53,495 bases of DNA from Tissierellales bacterium (GCA_030146705.1 JASLBE010000066.1:1-53495); one strand, 5' to 3'. Numbered from the stretch's first letter, positions 40,326-49,287 are shown. Made by a program: numbers and translations. Notes: a model not told the origin generated them from the sequence alone.

Positions 40326-40364
40326 AAAACACTCTAAGTTTTTTACTAGGGTGTTTTATTTTTG
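40326..40364 (+). terminator. Terminator after the RsbW-like gene
   Basis: AAAACACTCTA (40326-40336) pairs with TAGGGTGTTTT (40347-40357), one T-G pair, ten-base loop, followed by ATTTTT. Confidence 0.82.
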
Positions 40365-40585
40365 GGAATTCATAGACTTATTAGGTGTAATTTCTTGATA
40401 TATTCAAATAAATGGAATATAATAGTAGAGATATTGTGTGACTATGGAAAGCTAGGTAAATCCTACATTTATTCAGATTTTATAGTCTTTGGAAGTTATA
40501 GAAACTTAGAAAAAAATACTGGATTTTCATATTTAAAAAGATATAATTATAAAATGTAGTAAAGTTTCAACTTTCATTAAACATG

Positions 40586-40594
40586 TGTTAGAAT
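40586..40594 (+). promoter_or_regulatory. Extended -10 promoter of typA
   Basis: TGTTAGAAT is a TGn-extended -10 with 5 of 6 matches. A weak TTTCAA lies 18 bases upstream of the hexamer. Confidence 0.5.
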
Positions 40595-40629
40595 GAGTAA
40601 TGGAAGTAATTTAAGAGAGAAGGTAAAAA

Positions 40630-42441
40630 ATGGTTAAATTAAGAGAAGATGTAAGGAATGTTGCTATAGTAGCCCATGTTGACCATGGTAAAACTACTTT
40701 AGTAGATGGATTATTAAGAAGTTCTGGGATTTTTAGAGAAAATCAAAAACTTAAGGATAGAGTAATGGACTCTAATGATATAGAAAAAGAAAGAGGAATT
40801 ACTATTTTGTCTAAAAATACTGCTGTGGACTATAATGGTGTAAAAATAAACATTATAGATACTCCAGGACATGCTGACTTTGGTGGTGAGGTTGAACGTG
40901 TATTAAAGATGGTTAATGGTGTGGTTTTAGTTGTAGATGCCTTTGAGGGGCCTATGCCTCAAACTAAGTTTGTTCTTAGGAAGGCTTTTGACCTAAACCT
41001 ACCAGTAATTGTTTGCTTAAACAAGATGGATAGACCTGGGGCTAGGCCTGAGGAAGTTATAGATGAGGTATTGGAACTATTTATAGAACTTGGGGCAGAT
41101 GAGTCTATTTTGGACTGTCCTTTTGTTTTTGCTGTGGCTAGGGATGGAAAAGCTGGCCTAGAAATGGATAATTTAAAGGACAATATGAATGACTTATTTG
41201 AAACTATTATAGATAATATACCAGCCCCAGAGGGAGATGATGAGTCTGACCTTCAAATGCTAATATCTACTATAGACTATAATGAGTATGTAGGTAGGAT
41301 TGGGATTGGTAAAATTGAAAAAGGAACTATTAAGCTAGGCCAGGAAGCTGTTTTAGTAAATAAGGAAGATGAAACTAAGCATCAAAAATTTAAGGTTACA
41401 AAAATATTTGAATTTGAAGGCTTAGAAAGAATAGATGTTGAAGAGTCTAAGGCTGGAAGCATAATTGCAATATCTGGTGTGGAAAATATAAATATAGGTG
41501 ACACTATATGTGGAAATATAGACAAGCCTGAAGCCCTACCTTTTGTAAAGATTTCTGAACCAACTTTAGCTATGACTTTTTCAGTAAACAATAGTCCTTT
41601 TGCTGGACAGGAGGGCGACTATGTAACATCTAGGCAAATTAAGTCTAGGCTTTTAAAGGAACTCCAAACTGATGTTGGTTTAAGGGTTGAAGAAACTGAT
41701 GCAACTGATGCCTTTAAGGTATCAGGTAGGGGAGAGCTCCACTTATCTGTTCTGATTGAAAATATGAGAAGAGAAGGATTTGAGTTCCAAGTATCTAAGC
41801 CAGAAGTTTTAATAAAAACTATTGATGGAGTAAAAATGGAGCCAATTGAAGAGGTTACTATAGATGTAAGTAGTGAGTTTGCTGGAACTGTAATAGAAAA
41901 ACTTGGAAGAAGAAAAGGAGAGCTTATCTCTATGGGAGAGGCTAAGGGTGGCTATTCTAGGCTTACTTTCTCTATACCAGCAAGAGGGCTTATAGGTTAT
42001 AGGCAAGAGTTTTTAACTGATACTAAGGGAAATGGTATTTTAAACTCTGTATTTTCAGGCTATGAAAAATTTAAAGGCGAAATTCCTAGGAGGAAGATGG
42101 GTTCTTTAATATCTTTTGAAACAGGGGAGGCTTCTGCCTATGGACTTCATGCAGTTCAAGATAGGGGTACCCTATTTGTAGGACCTGGTGAAAGGGTTTA
42201 TACAGGTATGATAGTTGGAGCTAGTCCTAAGGGGTTAGATATTGATATAAATGTATGTAAGAAGAAGAAGCAAACAAATGTTAGGGCTTCAGGTTCTGAT
42301 GATGCCTTAACCCTTTCTCCAATAAAGGATTTATCTTTAGAAGAAGCCTTAGAATTTATTGAGAGTGATGAACTTATTGAAATAACACCAAAAACATTTA
42401 GGCTTAGGAAGAAAGTCTTAACTGGTAAAAGATGGAAATAA
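40630..42441 (+). CDS. typA: Translational GTPase TypA/BipA
   Basis: TypA (603 residues) is a ribosome-associated GTPase related to EF-G, involved in 50S assembly and stress or low-temperature growth. G1 is A-H-V-D-H-G-K-T-T (about 15-23). G2 is within R-G-I-T-I, G3 D-T-P-G-H-A-D-F and G4 N-K-M-D-R. The family C-terminal domain has P-A-R-G-L-I-G-Y and the final K-T-F-R-L-R-K-K-V-L. cls follows after 14 bases. Confidence 0.96.
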   Translation: MVKLREDVRNVAIVAHVDHGKTTLVDGLLRSSGIFRENQKLKDRVMDSNDIEKERGITILSKNTAVDYNGVKINIIDTPGHADFGGEVERVLKMVNGVVLVVDAFEGPMPQTKFVLRKAFDLNLPVIVCLNKMDRPGARPEEVIDEVLELFIELGADESILDCPFVFAVARDGKAGLEMDNLKDNMNDLFETIIDNIPAPEGDDESDLQMLISTIDYNEYVGRIGIGKIEKGTIKLGQEAVLVNKEDETKHQKFKVTKIFEFEGLERIDVEESKAGSIIAISGVENINIGDTICGNIDKPEALPFVKISEPTLAMTFSVNNSPFAGQEGDYVTSRQIKSRLLKELQTDVGLRVEETDATDAFKVSGRGELHLSVLIENMRREGFEFQVSKPEVLIKTIDGVKMEPIEEVTIDVSSEFAGTVIEKLGRRKGELISMGEAKGGYSRLTFSIPARGLIGYRQEFLTDTKGNGILNSVFSGYEKFKGEIPRRKMGSLISFETGEASAYGLHAVQDRGTLFVGPGERVYTGMIVGASPKGLDIDINVCKKKKQTNVRASGSDDALTLSPIKDLSLEEALEFIESDELIEITPKTFRLRKKVLTGKRWK

Positions 42442-42455
42442 TATGAGGTGATCTT

Positions 42456-43910
42456 GTGTCCACTGTTTTAAAGGGAGCATTATGGTTGGCTAGAAATATT
42501 ATATGGATAAATATATTCTTGGCTGGAGCTGTGGTTTTCTTTGAGAGGAGAAATCCTAAGTCTACTTGGCTGTGGCTAATGGTTTTAACTTTTTTGCCAG
42601 GTATAGGCTTTATCCTATACCTGGTCTTAGGCCAAGACTTGTCTAAGGAAAAAAAGTTTAGGGAAAAGCAGGAAGTAGACCTACAGGTGGAACAAATAGC
42701 AATAGACCAAAGGCAGGCAATTGTAGAAGGAAATCATAAGTTTACATCCAGGGAGTATTTGGACTATGTAAATTTAATAAAAATGAATTTAAGAAGTTCC
42801 AACGCCCTATTAACAGAAGACAATGAACTGGAACTTTTTTTTGAAGGTGAGGAAAAGTTCAAGGCCTTAATAGATGAAATAAATAAGGCTGAGAAGTATA
42901 TATTACTCCAGTATTATATTATTAAGTCTGATGGTCTAGGTATGAGGGTTATAGATGCTCTTTGCAAGAAAGCTCAAGAGGGTGTAAATGTAAAGGTTTT
43001 ATATGATGGTATGGGGGGGAGAAACCTTTCTAAAGAAGCCATTAAGAAAATGAAGGATTCGGGAATTAAAACAGCTGTTTTTTTCCCACCCTTTGCATCT
43101 AGGTTTACCCTTAGGATAAATTATAGGAACCATAGGAAGATCTGCGTTGTAGATGGCAGGGTAGGTTTTGTAGGTGGTTTTAATATTGGGGATGAGTATA
43201 TAGGCCTTTACAAAAAGTTTGGCCACTGGAGGGATACCCATTTAAAAATAGAAGGGTCTGCTGTAAAATGGTTGCAGTGGAGGTTTATCTTAGACTGGAG
43301 GTTTTCTTCTAAAGATATAGACCCAAGTATATATAAGACTCCTATTTATGAAAGACGGGGTAAGTCTGGTGTTCAAATAGTAACTTCTGGTCCTGATTCT
43401 AAGTGGCCTAGTGTTAAGGATGCTTATTTAAAAATGGTTTCAGATGCTAGGAAGAAGGTCTATATAGAAAGTCCATACTTTATTCCAGATGATGCCCTCT
43501 TAGAGGAACTTAGAATTGCAGCACTCTCTGGGGTAGATGTTAGGATAATGATACCCAATAAGCCGGACCACTTATTTGTCTATTGGGCATCTTTAAGCTA
43601 CATAGGTGAACTTTTAGAATCAGGTGTAAAGTGCTATACTTATGGCAAGGGTTTTTTACACTCAAAAGTAGTAATAGGAGATGACTTTATATCCTCAGTT
43701 GGGACTGCCAATATGGATATTAGGAGTTTTGATTTAAATTTTGAGGTAAATGCTTTTATCTATGACAAGGCTATAAATGAGGAATTAACAAATAAGTTTA
43801 TAAATGATATAGGATTATGTGAAGAAATTACATTGGAAGATTATAGAAAAAGGTCCAATATAGTAAAAATCAAGGAATCGTTTTCAAGATTACTATCTCC
43901 AATTTTATAA
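42456..43910 (+). CDS. cls: Cardiolipin synthase
   Basis: This phospholipase-D-family enzyme (484 residues) joins two phosphatidylglycerols into cardiolipin at the membrane. Two N-terminal helices (about 10-29 and 37-58) are followed by two HKD motifs: H226-x-K228-x4-D233 in N-H-R-K-I-C-V-V-D and H402-x-K404-x4-D409 in L-H-S-K-V-V-I-G-D. Translation starts at GTG 42456 after GAGGTGAT. It is tightly followed by degV copy 2. Confidence 0.94.
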   Translation: MSTVLKGALWLARNIIWINIFLAGAVVFFERRNPKSTWLWLMVLTFLPGIGFILYLVLGQDLSKEKKFREKQEVDLQVEQIAIDQRQAIVEGNHKFTSREYLDYVNLIKMNLRSSNALLTEDNELELFFEGEEKFKALIDEINKAEKYILLQYYIIKSDGLGMRVIDALCKKAQEGVNVKVLYDGMGGRNLSKEAIKKMKDSGIKTAVFFPPFASRFTLRINYRNHRKICVVDGRVGFVGGFNIGDEYIGLYKKFGHWRDTHLKIEGSAVKWLQWRFILDWRFSSKDIDPSIYKTPIYERRGKSGVQIVTSGPDSKWPSVKDAYLKMVSDARKKVYIESPYFIPDDALLEELRIAALSGVDVRIMIPNKPDHLFVYWASLSYIGELLESGVKCYTYGKGFLHSKVVIGDDFISSVGTANMDIRSFDLNFEVNAFIYDKAINEELTNKFINDIGLCEEITLEDYRKRSNIVKIKESFSRLLSPIL

Positions 43911-43922
43911 GGAAGTGAAAAG

Positions 43923-44789
43923 ATGGGTTTGAAAATAATAACAGATAGTGGTTGTGATTTATCAAGGGATATTATTGATGATTTAGATATAGTTATGCTA
44001 CCTTTAAATGTTTTGGAAGGAGATAGTGAGTATAGGGATAAAGAAACTATTACTCCGACGGAACTTTATAAGGGCATGAGAGAGGGGAAATTTTACCAAA
44101 CATCCCAAACTCTACCAAATTTAATAATTGAGAGGGTTACAAGGGAATTAGACAAGGGTAATGATATTATATATATATGTTTTTCCTCTGGCTTATCAGG
44201 TCAGTACCAGACTTCTGTAATGTTATTTGAAGATATAAAAGAGAAATACAAGGACAGGAAGATAGACTTAGTAGATTCAAAATCTGCTTGTTGTGGTATG
44301 GGTATGATGGTAAAAAAAGCAGGAGAGATGGTAAAAGAAGGCAAGTCTAGAGAAGAAATTTTAGCTATGCTGGAAGACTATATTGAAAATATTAACCATA
44401 TTATTATAGTTGATAAAATGGACTACCTATATAAGGGTGGTAGGATTAGTAGGGTCCAAGCTTTAACTGGAGGGCTTTTAAATATAAAGCCTATAGTTGG
44501 AATGGATGGGCTAGGAAAATTAGAATTTATAGACAAGATTAGGGGCAGGAAGAGGCTCTTGAAAAGGGTTGAAGAGCTGATTAATGAAAAAAACATTGGA
44601 GATATAAAAAACCAGGAGATAGGCCTGGTATATGGAGACAATGAAGAAATGGCCCAGGAGTTTAAACAATTTTTAATTGACAAATTTAATCCTAGGAATA
44701 TAATAGTAGAAAATGTAGGTGCTTCTGTATCGGCACATACGGGACCAGATATAATAGGCATTACATTTTTAAATAAGAACTATAAATAA
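43923..44789 (+). CDS. DegV family fatty-acid-binding protein (copy 2)
   Basis: A 288-residue DegV/FakB-type protein starting M-G-L-K-I-I-T-D-S-G-C-D-L. It has the Q-T-S-Q-T-L-P loop, the C-F-S-S-G-L-S-G-Q-Y motif, and V-D-S-K-S-A-C-C-G-M-G. It would bind a fatty acid for FakA-dependent phosphorylation. It differs clearly from copy 1 (29779), so the two may prefer different acids. It sits 12 bases after cls, a link to phospholipid synthesis. Confidence 0.88.
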   Translation: MGLKIITDSGCDLSRDIIDDLDIVMLPLNVLEGDSEYRDKETITPTELYKGMREGKFYQTSQTLPNLIIERVTRELDKGNDIIYICFSSGLSGQYQTSVMLFEDIKEKYKDRKIDLVDSKSACCGMGMMVKKAGEMVKEGKSREEILAMLEDYIENINHIIIVDKMDYLYKGGRISRVQALTGGLLNIKPIVGMDGLGKLEFIDKIRGRKRLLKRVEELINEKNIGDIKNQEIGLVYGDNEEMAQEFKQFLIDKFNPRNIIVENVGASVSAHTGPDIIGITFLNKNYK

Positions 44790-44802
44790 GGTGGTGTATA
44801 TT

Positions 44803-45531
44803 ATGGGCAACATAGCAGCATTTTTCGATATAGATGGGACTGTTTTTAGGAACTCGCTAATGATTGAACACTTTAAGAAGTTAATAAAGTATGAGGTTAT
44901 AAATCCAGCCATATGGTACTCAGAAGTCAAGGATGTCTATAATGACTGGTATGCCAGGTTTGGAAATTATGAGGAGTATTTGGAACTTTTAGCCCAGGTT
45001 TATATTGATCAACTAAAGGGGATAAACAAGTCCTATATAGACTTTATATCTAACCAAGTTATAAAGGTTGAAGGGGATATGGTCTACAAGTATTCTAGGG
45101 ATAGGATTTCTTGGCACAGGGAAATGGGACATAAGGTATTTTTCATATCAGGGAGCCCAGAATTTTTAGTTGAAAAAATGGCTGAAAAATATAAGGTAAC
45201 AGAGTATAGGGGGACCATTTACCTGGTAAATGATAAAAATGAATTTACTGGGGAGATTATAAAAATGTGGGACTCAAAAAGCAAGCAAAAGGCTCTGGAT
45301 GAATTAATAGAAAAACATGATGTAGACTTAGAAAATAGTTACGCTTACGGGGATACAACAGGGGACTATTCTATGCTTAAGATGGTTGGAAACCCCATAG
45401 CCATAAACCCAAATAAGCCTCTTTTACTAAAAATAAAAGAAGACCAAGAACTTGCAAATAAGGCCAAGATAATAGTTGAAAGAAAAGATGTAATTTATAG
45501 GCTTGATTCGTCGGTTAATATAATGGAATAG
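44803..45531 (+). CDS. HAD-IB family phosphatase (SerB-like)
   Basis: This 242-residue haloacid-dehalogenase-type hydrolase has motif I D-I-D-G-T-V at the start (nucleophile and acid/base aspartates), motif II I-S-G-S-P-E, and motif IV Y-G-D-T-T-G-D-Y. The helical cap lies between I and II, as in SerB and in lyso- and glycerol-phosphatases. Next to cls and degV a lipid-phosphate substrate is possible, but that is a guess. ATG 44803 is chosen: AAGGTGG (44788-44794) overlaps the earlier in-frame GTG codons. Confidence 0.85.
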   Translation: MGNIAAFFDIDGTVFRNSLMIEHFKKLIKYEVINPAIWYSEVKDVYNDWYARFGNYEEYLELLAQVYIDQLKGINKSYIDFISNQVIKVEGDMVYKYSRDRISWHREMGHKVFFISGSPEFLVEKMAEKYKVTEYRGTIYLVNDKNEFTGEIIKMWDSKSKQKALDELIEKHDVDLENSYAYGDTTGDYSMLKMVGNPIAINPNKPLLLKIKEDQELANKAKIIVERKDVIYRLDSSVNIME

Positions 45532-45542
45532 GTTAATAGATA

Positions 45543-45572
45543 AAAAGACATAGTTGCTAGCTATGTTTTTTT
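45543..45572 (+). terminator. Terminator after the HAD gene
   Basis: ACATAG (45548-45553) pairs with CTATGT (45561-45566), preceded by five A and followed by a T run. Confidence 0.8.
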
Positions 45573-45597
45573 ATGTGTAATTATAGGAGGTATAAGT

Positions 45598-46284
45598 ATG
45601 AAAAAAATAATTAAAATTTTAACAATAATCCTTGTTACAAGTTTAAGTTTGGTGGCTTGCAAGGGGGGAATCAGTCCTGGAGAAAAGCCTAATTTAGATG
45701 GTGGGGAAGAGAAACCTTCTGGAGAAGTTAAAGTAAATTATAAGAGGGATGAAATTTTTTCGTCCAAGGATTTACTTAGTGATATTACATATTTTAAATT
45801 AGAAAATATAGAAAAAATTTATAAGTCCCCCCTATCAAAAACCAAAGATATAGAGGGATTAACAGTTTTAAATTATGATTTTGGAAACTTGAAGTATGAC
45901 ATATATAATAATGAGCCAATAAGTGGAATGCCCTATGAGATAGAAATAAAGAAAAATATAGGAGGCCTTAGTCCAGATTTTTTAAGGGGGATAAAAATAG
46001 GAGACAGGAAGGAAGACATTATTAAAAAATTTCCAGCTATGCCTTATAGGCTTAAGCAAAAGGCAGGAATTTTAGAAGAAGCAAAATATGCATCTAAAGT
46101 ATTTAACAATGATGATGAGGGGATAAATGACCTGGAATTTATCTATATAGGTGAAGAGGAGGATTATGCTGGAAATGAAGGAATAAAGTTTGTAGTAGGA
46201 TATGAAGACTCTGGTTTTACTATGTATTCTGTATTCTTGGATTTTTTAGATAATAAACTTGCCAGTATAACGATTAACTTGTAA
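45598..46284 (+). CDS. Lipoprotein of unknown function
   Basis: A 228-residue protein with a type II signal peptide: basic start, hydrophobic stretch, lipobox L-V-A-C with the lipidated cysteine at about residue 21. A G/E/K-rich linker comes next. The middle contains G-I-K-I-G-D-R-K-E-D-I-I-K-K-F, which resembles the helix start of BamE/SmpA-type small domains. I do not recognise the family. It stands alone between two terminators, with TAGGAGG before the ATG. Confidence 0.75.
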   Translation: MKKIIKILTIILVTSLSLVACKGGISPGEKPNLDGGEEKPSGEVKVNYKRDEIFSSKDLLSDITYFKLENIEKIYKSPLSKTKDIEGLTVLNYDFGNLKYDIYNNEPISGMPYEIEIKKNIGGLSPDFLRGIKIGDRKEDIIKKFPAMPYRLKQKAGILEEAKYASKVFNNDDEGINDLEFIYIGEEEDYAGNEGIKFVVGYEDSGFTMYSVFLDFLDNKLASITINL

Positions 46285-46287
46285 GTA

Positions 46288-46322
46288 TAAAAACAGGTGG
46301 CTATATAACCACCTGTTTTTTT
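46288..46322. terminator. Bidirectional terminator, lipoprotein and helicase genes
   Basis: AAACAGGTGG (46291-46300) pairs perfectly with CCACCTGTTT (46309-46318), with A residues on the left and T residues on the right. It serves both convergent genes. Confidence 0.93.
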
Positions 46323-48168
46323 ATAGGTATTTATTTTCTGTTATCTCTCTTATAAATCTTGAAGTTTCAACCCTAGAAGAGTCTATTGTATCAACTGTAA
46401 AGAGGGTTAAATTATACTTGGCCCTGGTCATACCAACATAAAACAACCTGCGCTCTTCTTCTAAAAGTTTGAAGTTACTAACTTCAGCCTCATCTATACT
46501 AGACTGTGATGGAAAGTCTCCATCAACAAGGTCGATTAAAAAAACATTATCAAATTCTAGACCCTTGGCAGAATGAATAGTGCTTAGGGTTATATTACTA
46601 GAATTTGAGTTTAGGCATTTAAGCCTTAATAAATCTAGTCTTTCAAAAAATTCCTCCCTAGTTAAAAGGCCTTCACTAATTAGGTCTAGAAATTTTAAAA
46701 TTAGGGAGAGGTTTGCAAAACTATGGCCAAATTTATCACTAAACTCTTTTAAATAGTCTAGGTAGCCGAGGTCATATTTAATAAAACTAAGGGCCTCACT
46801 AGGCTTTAAGGTCTTAAGCCTGTTAAAGTTAAAGTCTAGTTCATTAAGCCTTTCAAGATAGAAGGGTTTAAGGTCTGGGAAGGATTTAATCCTTTGGAAG
46901 ACACTAATCTTAGGGTCTAATTTTTTAGCATAATTCACCTGGTTTTTAGAAATATAACCTTTTTTCTTGTAGTATATTTTTTCGTAGACCTCAACATTGG
47001 AGGTATCATCTGCAAATGAGAAAAAATTAGAAATATCAGTTAAAATCCAATGGCTAAAAAATTTTAAATTCCTGTCCTTAATATAAAAATCCAGGGAATT
47101 TTTCTCAAAAATATTTATAAGGCCAATAGAAGAAAGGTTGTTTCTATAGAGAATGGCATATTCCTCCTTAGGATTTTTTAAAATTTCATTTACTATATAC
47201 TTGTACTGGTCCTCTATCTTACTAAGCCTAACAAGTTTTACGGGCCTTAGTTTAGAATTAGATGTAAATATATCTTTTTTAAACCTTTTCATATTATTAT
47301 CTATTAGGTTTTTAGAGGCCCTTATAATTTCCTTGCTGGACCTAAAGTTTTCCTCCATTAAAAAAATCTTTGCCTTGGGATAAAGGTCCTTAAAATTAAG
47401 AAGGGCATCAGGATAGGCCCCCCTAAAGCCATAAATAGATTGGTCATCATCAGCTACTACAAATAAATTATTTTTAGGTTGGGCTAGAAGCCTTATAATT
47501 TCCAGCTGGACCAAAGAAGTATCCTGGCCCTCATCAAGTTGGATAAAATCATAAAGGCTCCTATAGTGGTTAAGGAGGCCTGGATCATTTTTTAAAAGCT
47601 CCAGGGACATAGTTAACATATCATCAAAGTCAATAAAATTATTTTTCCTTTTGATTTCCTCATACTCATAATAGATTTCAGGAAAATTAGGCAAGTCTTT
47701 AGGACTTAAAGACTTGGGACTTATTAGCATATTTTTAACATAACCAATATTATTAATAAGACTTTCCATATTATCCTCTGTAAGATAAGAATGGTTTAAC
47801 CTTTGGTAGACCTCCCTTAGGAGGGAATACTTGTTTACTTTATTCCTAGTATCTTCAATTAGGGTAAAGACCTGCCTAGTTTTTTTAGCATAGTCTTTTA
47901 CAAGCTTAAAACAAAAACTATGGATAGTTGAAAAGCTTACTAGTTGAGAAATATTTGGATATTCTTTTATAAACCTATTTTTCATATCTCTTGCAGATGA
48001 CCTGGAAAAGGTAATAGATAAAATCCTATTTGGACTTACCCCATACTTGCTAATTAGGTTACCAGTCCTATGAATAAGGACTGTAGTTTTTCCAGCGCCA
48101 GGAACTGCAAGAATTAGAGCAGGACCTTGAAAGTGGTCTACTGCTTTTCTTTGTTGCGAATTTAACAA
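46321..48168 (-). CDS. UvrD/Rep-type superfamily 1 DNA helicase
   Basis: This 615-residue ATP-dependent helicase has motif I P-G-A-G-K-T-T near the N-terminus, motif Ia S-I-T-F-S-R-S-S-A and motif II L-D-E-G-Q-D. Motif III is D-D-D-Q-S-I-Y-G-F-R-G, and late motifs are T-I-H-S-A-K-G-L-E-F-D and F-Y-V-G-M-T-R-A-K. It is about 100 residues shorter than PcrA/UvrD, so a shortened 2B domain or C-terminus is likely. TTG 48168 is preferred over GTG 48177, which overlaps the ribosome site AAGGGGTGA. It is one of two minus-strand genes. Confidence 0.88.
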   Translation of the reverse strand: MLNSQQRKAVDHFQGPALILAVPGAGKTTVLIHRTGNLISKYGVSPNRILSITFSRSSARDMKNRFIKEYPNISQLVSFSTIHSFCFKLVKDYAKKTRQVFTLIEDTRNKVNKYSLLREVYQRLNHSYLTEDNMESLINNIGYVKNMLISPKSLSPKDLPNFPEIYYEYEEIKRKNNFIDFDDMLTMSLELLKNDPGLLNHYRSLYDFIQLDEGQDTSLVQLEIIRLLAQPKNNLFVVADDDQSIYGFRGAYPDALLNFKDLYPKAKIFLMEENFRSSKEIIRASKNLIDNNMKRFKKDIFTSNSKLRPVKLVRLSKIEDQYKYIVNEILKNPKEEYAILYRNNLSSIGLINIFEKNSLDFYIKDRNLKFFSHWILTDISNFFSFADDTSNVEVYEKIYYKKKGYISKNQVNYAKKLDPKISVFQRIKSFPDLKPFYLERLNELDFNFNRLKTLKPSEALSFIKYDLGYLDYLKEFSDKFGHSFANLSLILKFLDLISEGLLTREEFFERLDLLRLKCLNSNSSNITLSTIHSAKGLEFDNVFLIDLVDGDFPSQSSIDEAEVSNFKLLEEERRLFYVGMTRAKYNLTLFTVDTIDSSRVETSRFIREITENKYL

Positions 48169-48234
48169 ATCTTTCACCCCTTAGAATATATATTAATTAT
48201 AATATCATAAAATATAAAAAACTTATTAACTATA

Positions 48235-48243
48235 TGTTATAAT
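48235..48243 (+). promoter_or_regulatory. Extended -10 promoter of the nitroreductase-like gene
   Basis: TGTTATAAT is a perfect extended -10, 34 bases before the gene start. No clear -35 was seen. Confidence 0.5.
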
Positions 48244-48276
48244 GATATATGAATATATTGGAGGAGGTATTGTATT

Positions 48277-49077
48277 ATGTCAATGAAAAGCTTTTTACAA
48301 ATAAGAGAATCAGTTAGGGAATTTAAAAATAAAAACTTAAAAGAAGATGTTTTAAATTCAATAAAAACTAAAATAGAAGAAATAGAGAAAGAAATAGGCC
48401 AGGAAAAAAATGTTAGTTTTAAGTTAATAGAAGATGGAAAAAAAACCTATGAAGGTTTAGAAAATATTGGTGGTTATGCAGGTGTTATGATTAGAAGTCC
48501 CCATTACATAGCCTTAAAAACAGGGGAAGATGACAAGTCTAAGATATATGGAGCCTTCTATATGGAAAAATTAATTACTGGTATGAAGGACTTAAATCTT
48601 GGAACTTGCTGGGTTACATTAAAGGGCCTAGAAGATGGGAAAAAAGATATTCTAGGAGAAGATTTTAAGGGAGCAGATTTCTTACTTGCTATTGGGAATG
48701 AAAAACCTAGAAACCCATTTTTAAAAGAGCAGTTTAGTGATAGGAAGGAAGTACAAGATATTGTATTTGAAAATTCTTTTGATGAAAAGATAGACCTAGA
48801 TAGCTTAGAAGAAAGAGGACTTTTAGATCTTTTCTACTATATAAGATTTGCTCCTTCAACTAAAAATTTACAACCATGGAAGTTCCTAATCGAAGGAAAT
48901 AAGTTAAGCCTATACTTAGAAAAGGAAGTTAAAGACCAATATGGTTTGGCTGATGCTGGAATAATTATGTACTATTATGTGGAATTAGCTAAAATGATCA
49001 ACCTTGATAAGGAGTGGACAATAGTTGATTTTGTAGAAGAAAATGGACTAGTAAAAATAGCAGAAACAAGTTTATAA
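48277..49077 (+). CDS. Nitroreductase-like protein (TM1586 type)
   Basis: A 266-residue protein that starts F-L-Q-I-R-E-S-V-R-E-F-K, like the phosphate-binding R-R-S-x-R start of nitroreductases. Two half-domains follow, the second with R-F-A-P-S-T-K-N-L-Q-P-W-K-F (about 200). That layout, with the second FMN-site-like motif late in the chain, fits the TM1586-type putative nitroreductases. The physiological substrate is unknown. The gene has its own promoter and a strong terminator. The ribosome site is GGAGGAGG. Confidence 0.78.
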   Translation: MSMKSFLQIRESVREFKNKNLKEDVLNSIKTKIEEIEKEIGQEKNVSFKLIEDGKKTYEGLENIGGYAGVMIRSPHYIALKTGEDDKSKIYGAFYMEKLITGMKDLNLGTCWVTLKGLEDGKKDILGEDFKGADFLLAIGNEKPRNPFLKEQFSDRKEVQDIVFENSFDEKIDLDSLEERGLLDLFYYIRFAPSTKNLQPWKFLIEGNKLSLYLEKEVKDQYGLADAGIIMYYYVELAKMINLDKEWTIVDFVEENGLVKIAETSL

Positions 49078-49108
49078 ATAAAAATAATAGGATATTTTAA
49101 GTCCTTTT

Positions 49109-49148
49109 AAAAAACCGCCTCCAGGCTTTTGGAGGCGGTTTTATTTTT
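49109..49148 (+). terminator. Strong terminator after the nitroreductase-like gene
   Basis: AAAACCGCCTCCA (49111-49123) pairs perfectly with TGGAGGCGGTTTT (49130-49142), six-base loop, then ATTTTT. It is the most GC-rich hairpin seen in the window. Confidence 0.95.
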
Positions 49149-49194
49149 ACGGTTAAAGCTAGTTATAATAAAATATTTAAGGCCGATATATAAG

Positions 49195-49223
49195 TTGACA
49201 CTATATAAAAAAAGGATTATAAT
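49195..49223 (+). promoter_or_regulatory. Perfect-consensus promoter of the metal ATPase
   Basis: TTGACA (49195-49200), exactly 17 bases, TATAAT (49218-49223). This full consensus at a metal-efflux gene implies control by a repressor. Transcription would start near 49230. Confidence 0.92.
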
Positions 49224-49233
49224 ATAGATGAAG

Positions 49234-49253
49234 ATATGATTAAGTGTTCATAT
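49234..49253 (+). promoter_or_regulatory. Candidate ArsR/SmtB-type operator
   Basis: ATATGA (49234-49239), 8 bases, TCATAT (49248-49253) form a perfect interrupted palindrome directly after the expected transcription start. Its spacing and sequence resemble sites bound by ArsR/SmtB metal sensors. No such regulator gene is in the window. Confidence 0.6.
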
Positions 49254-49287
49254 GTTATTTTAAAAACTTAAAATAGGAGGGGATAAT

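Larger units (their letters stand above)
40296..40629 (+). other. Intergenic region upstream of typA
   Basis: These 334 bases hold the terminator of the RsbW-like gene (40326-40364) and, near their right end, a promoter for typA (40586-40594). An open frame of 65 codons at 40362-40559 has no ribosome site and begins inside the terminator; it is not regarded as a gene. Nothing else was seen. Confidence 0.7.

Noticed and set aside
40362..40559. Open frame of 65 codons between the RsbW-like gene and typA
   Set aside because: It starts inside the terminator hairpin tail with a TTG, has no ribosome site, and its product is rich in I, Y and N as expected of AT-rich noncoding DNA.
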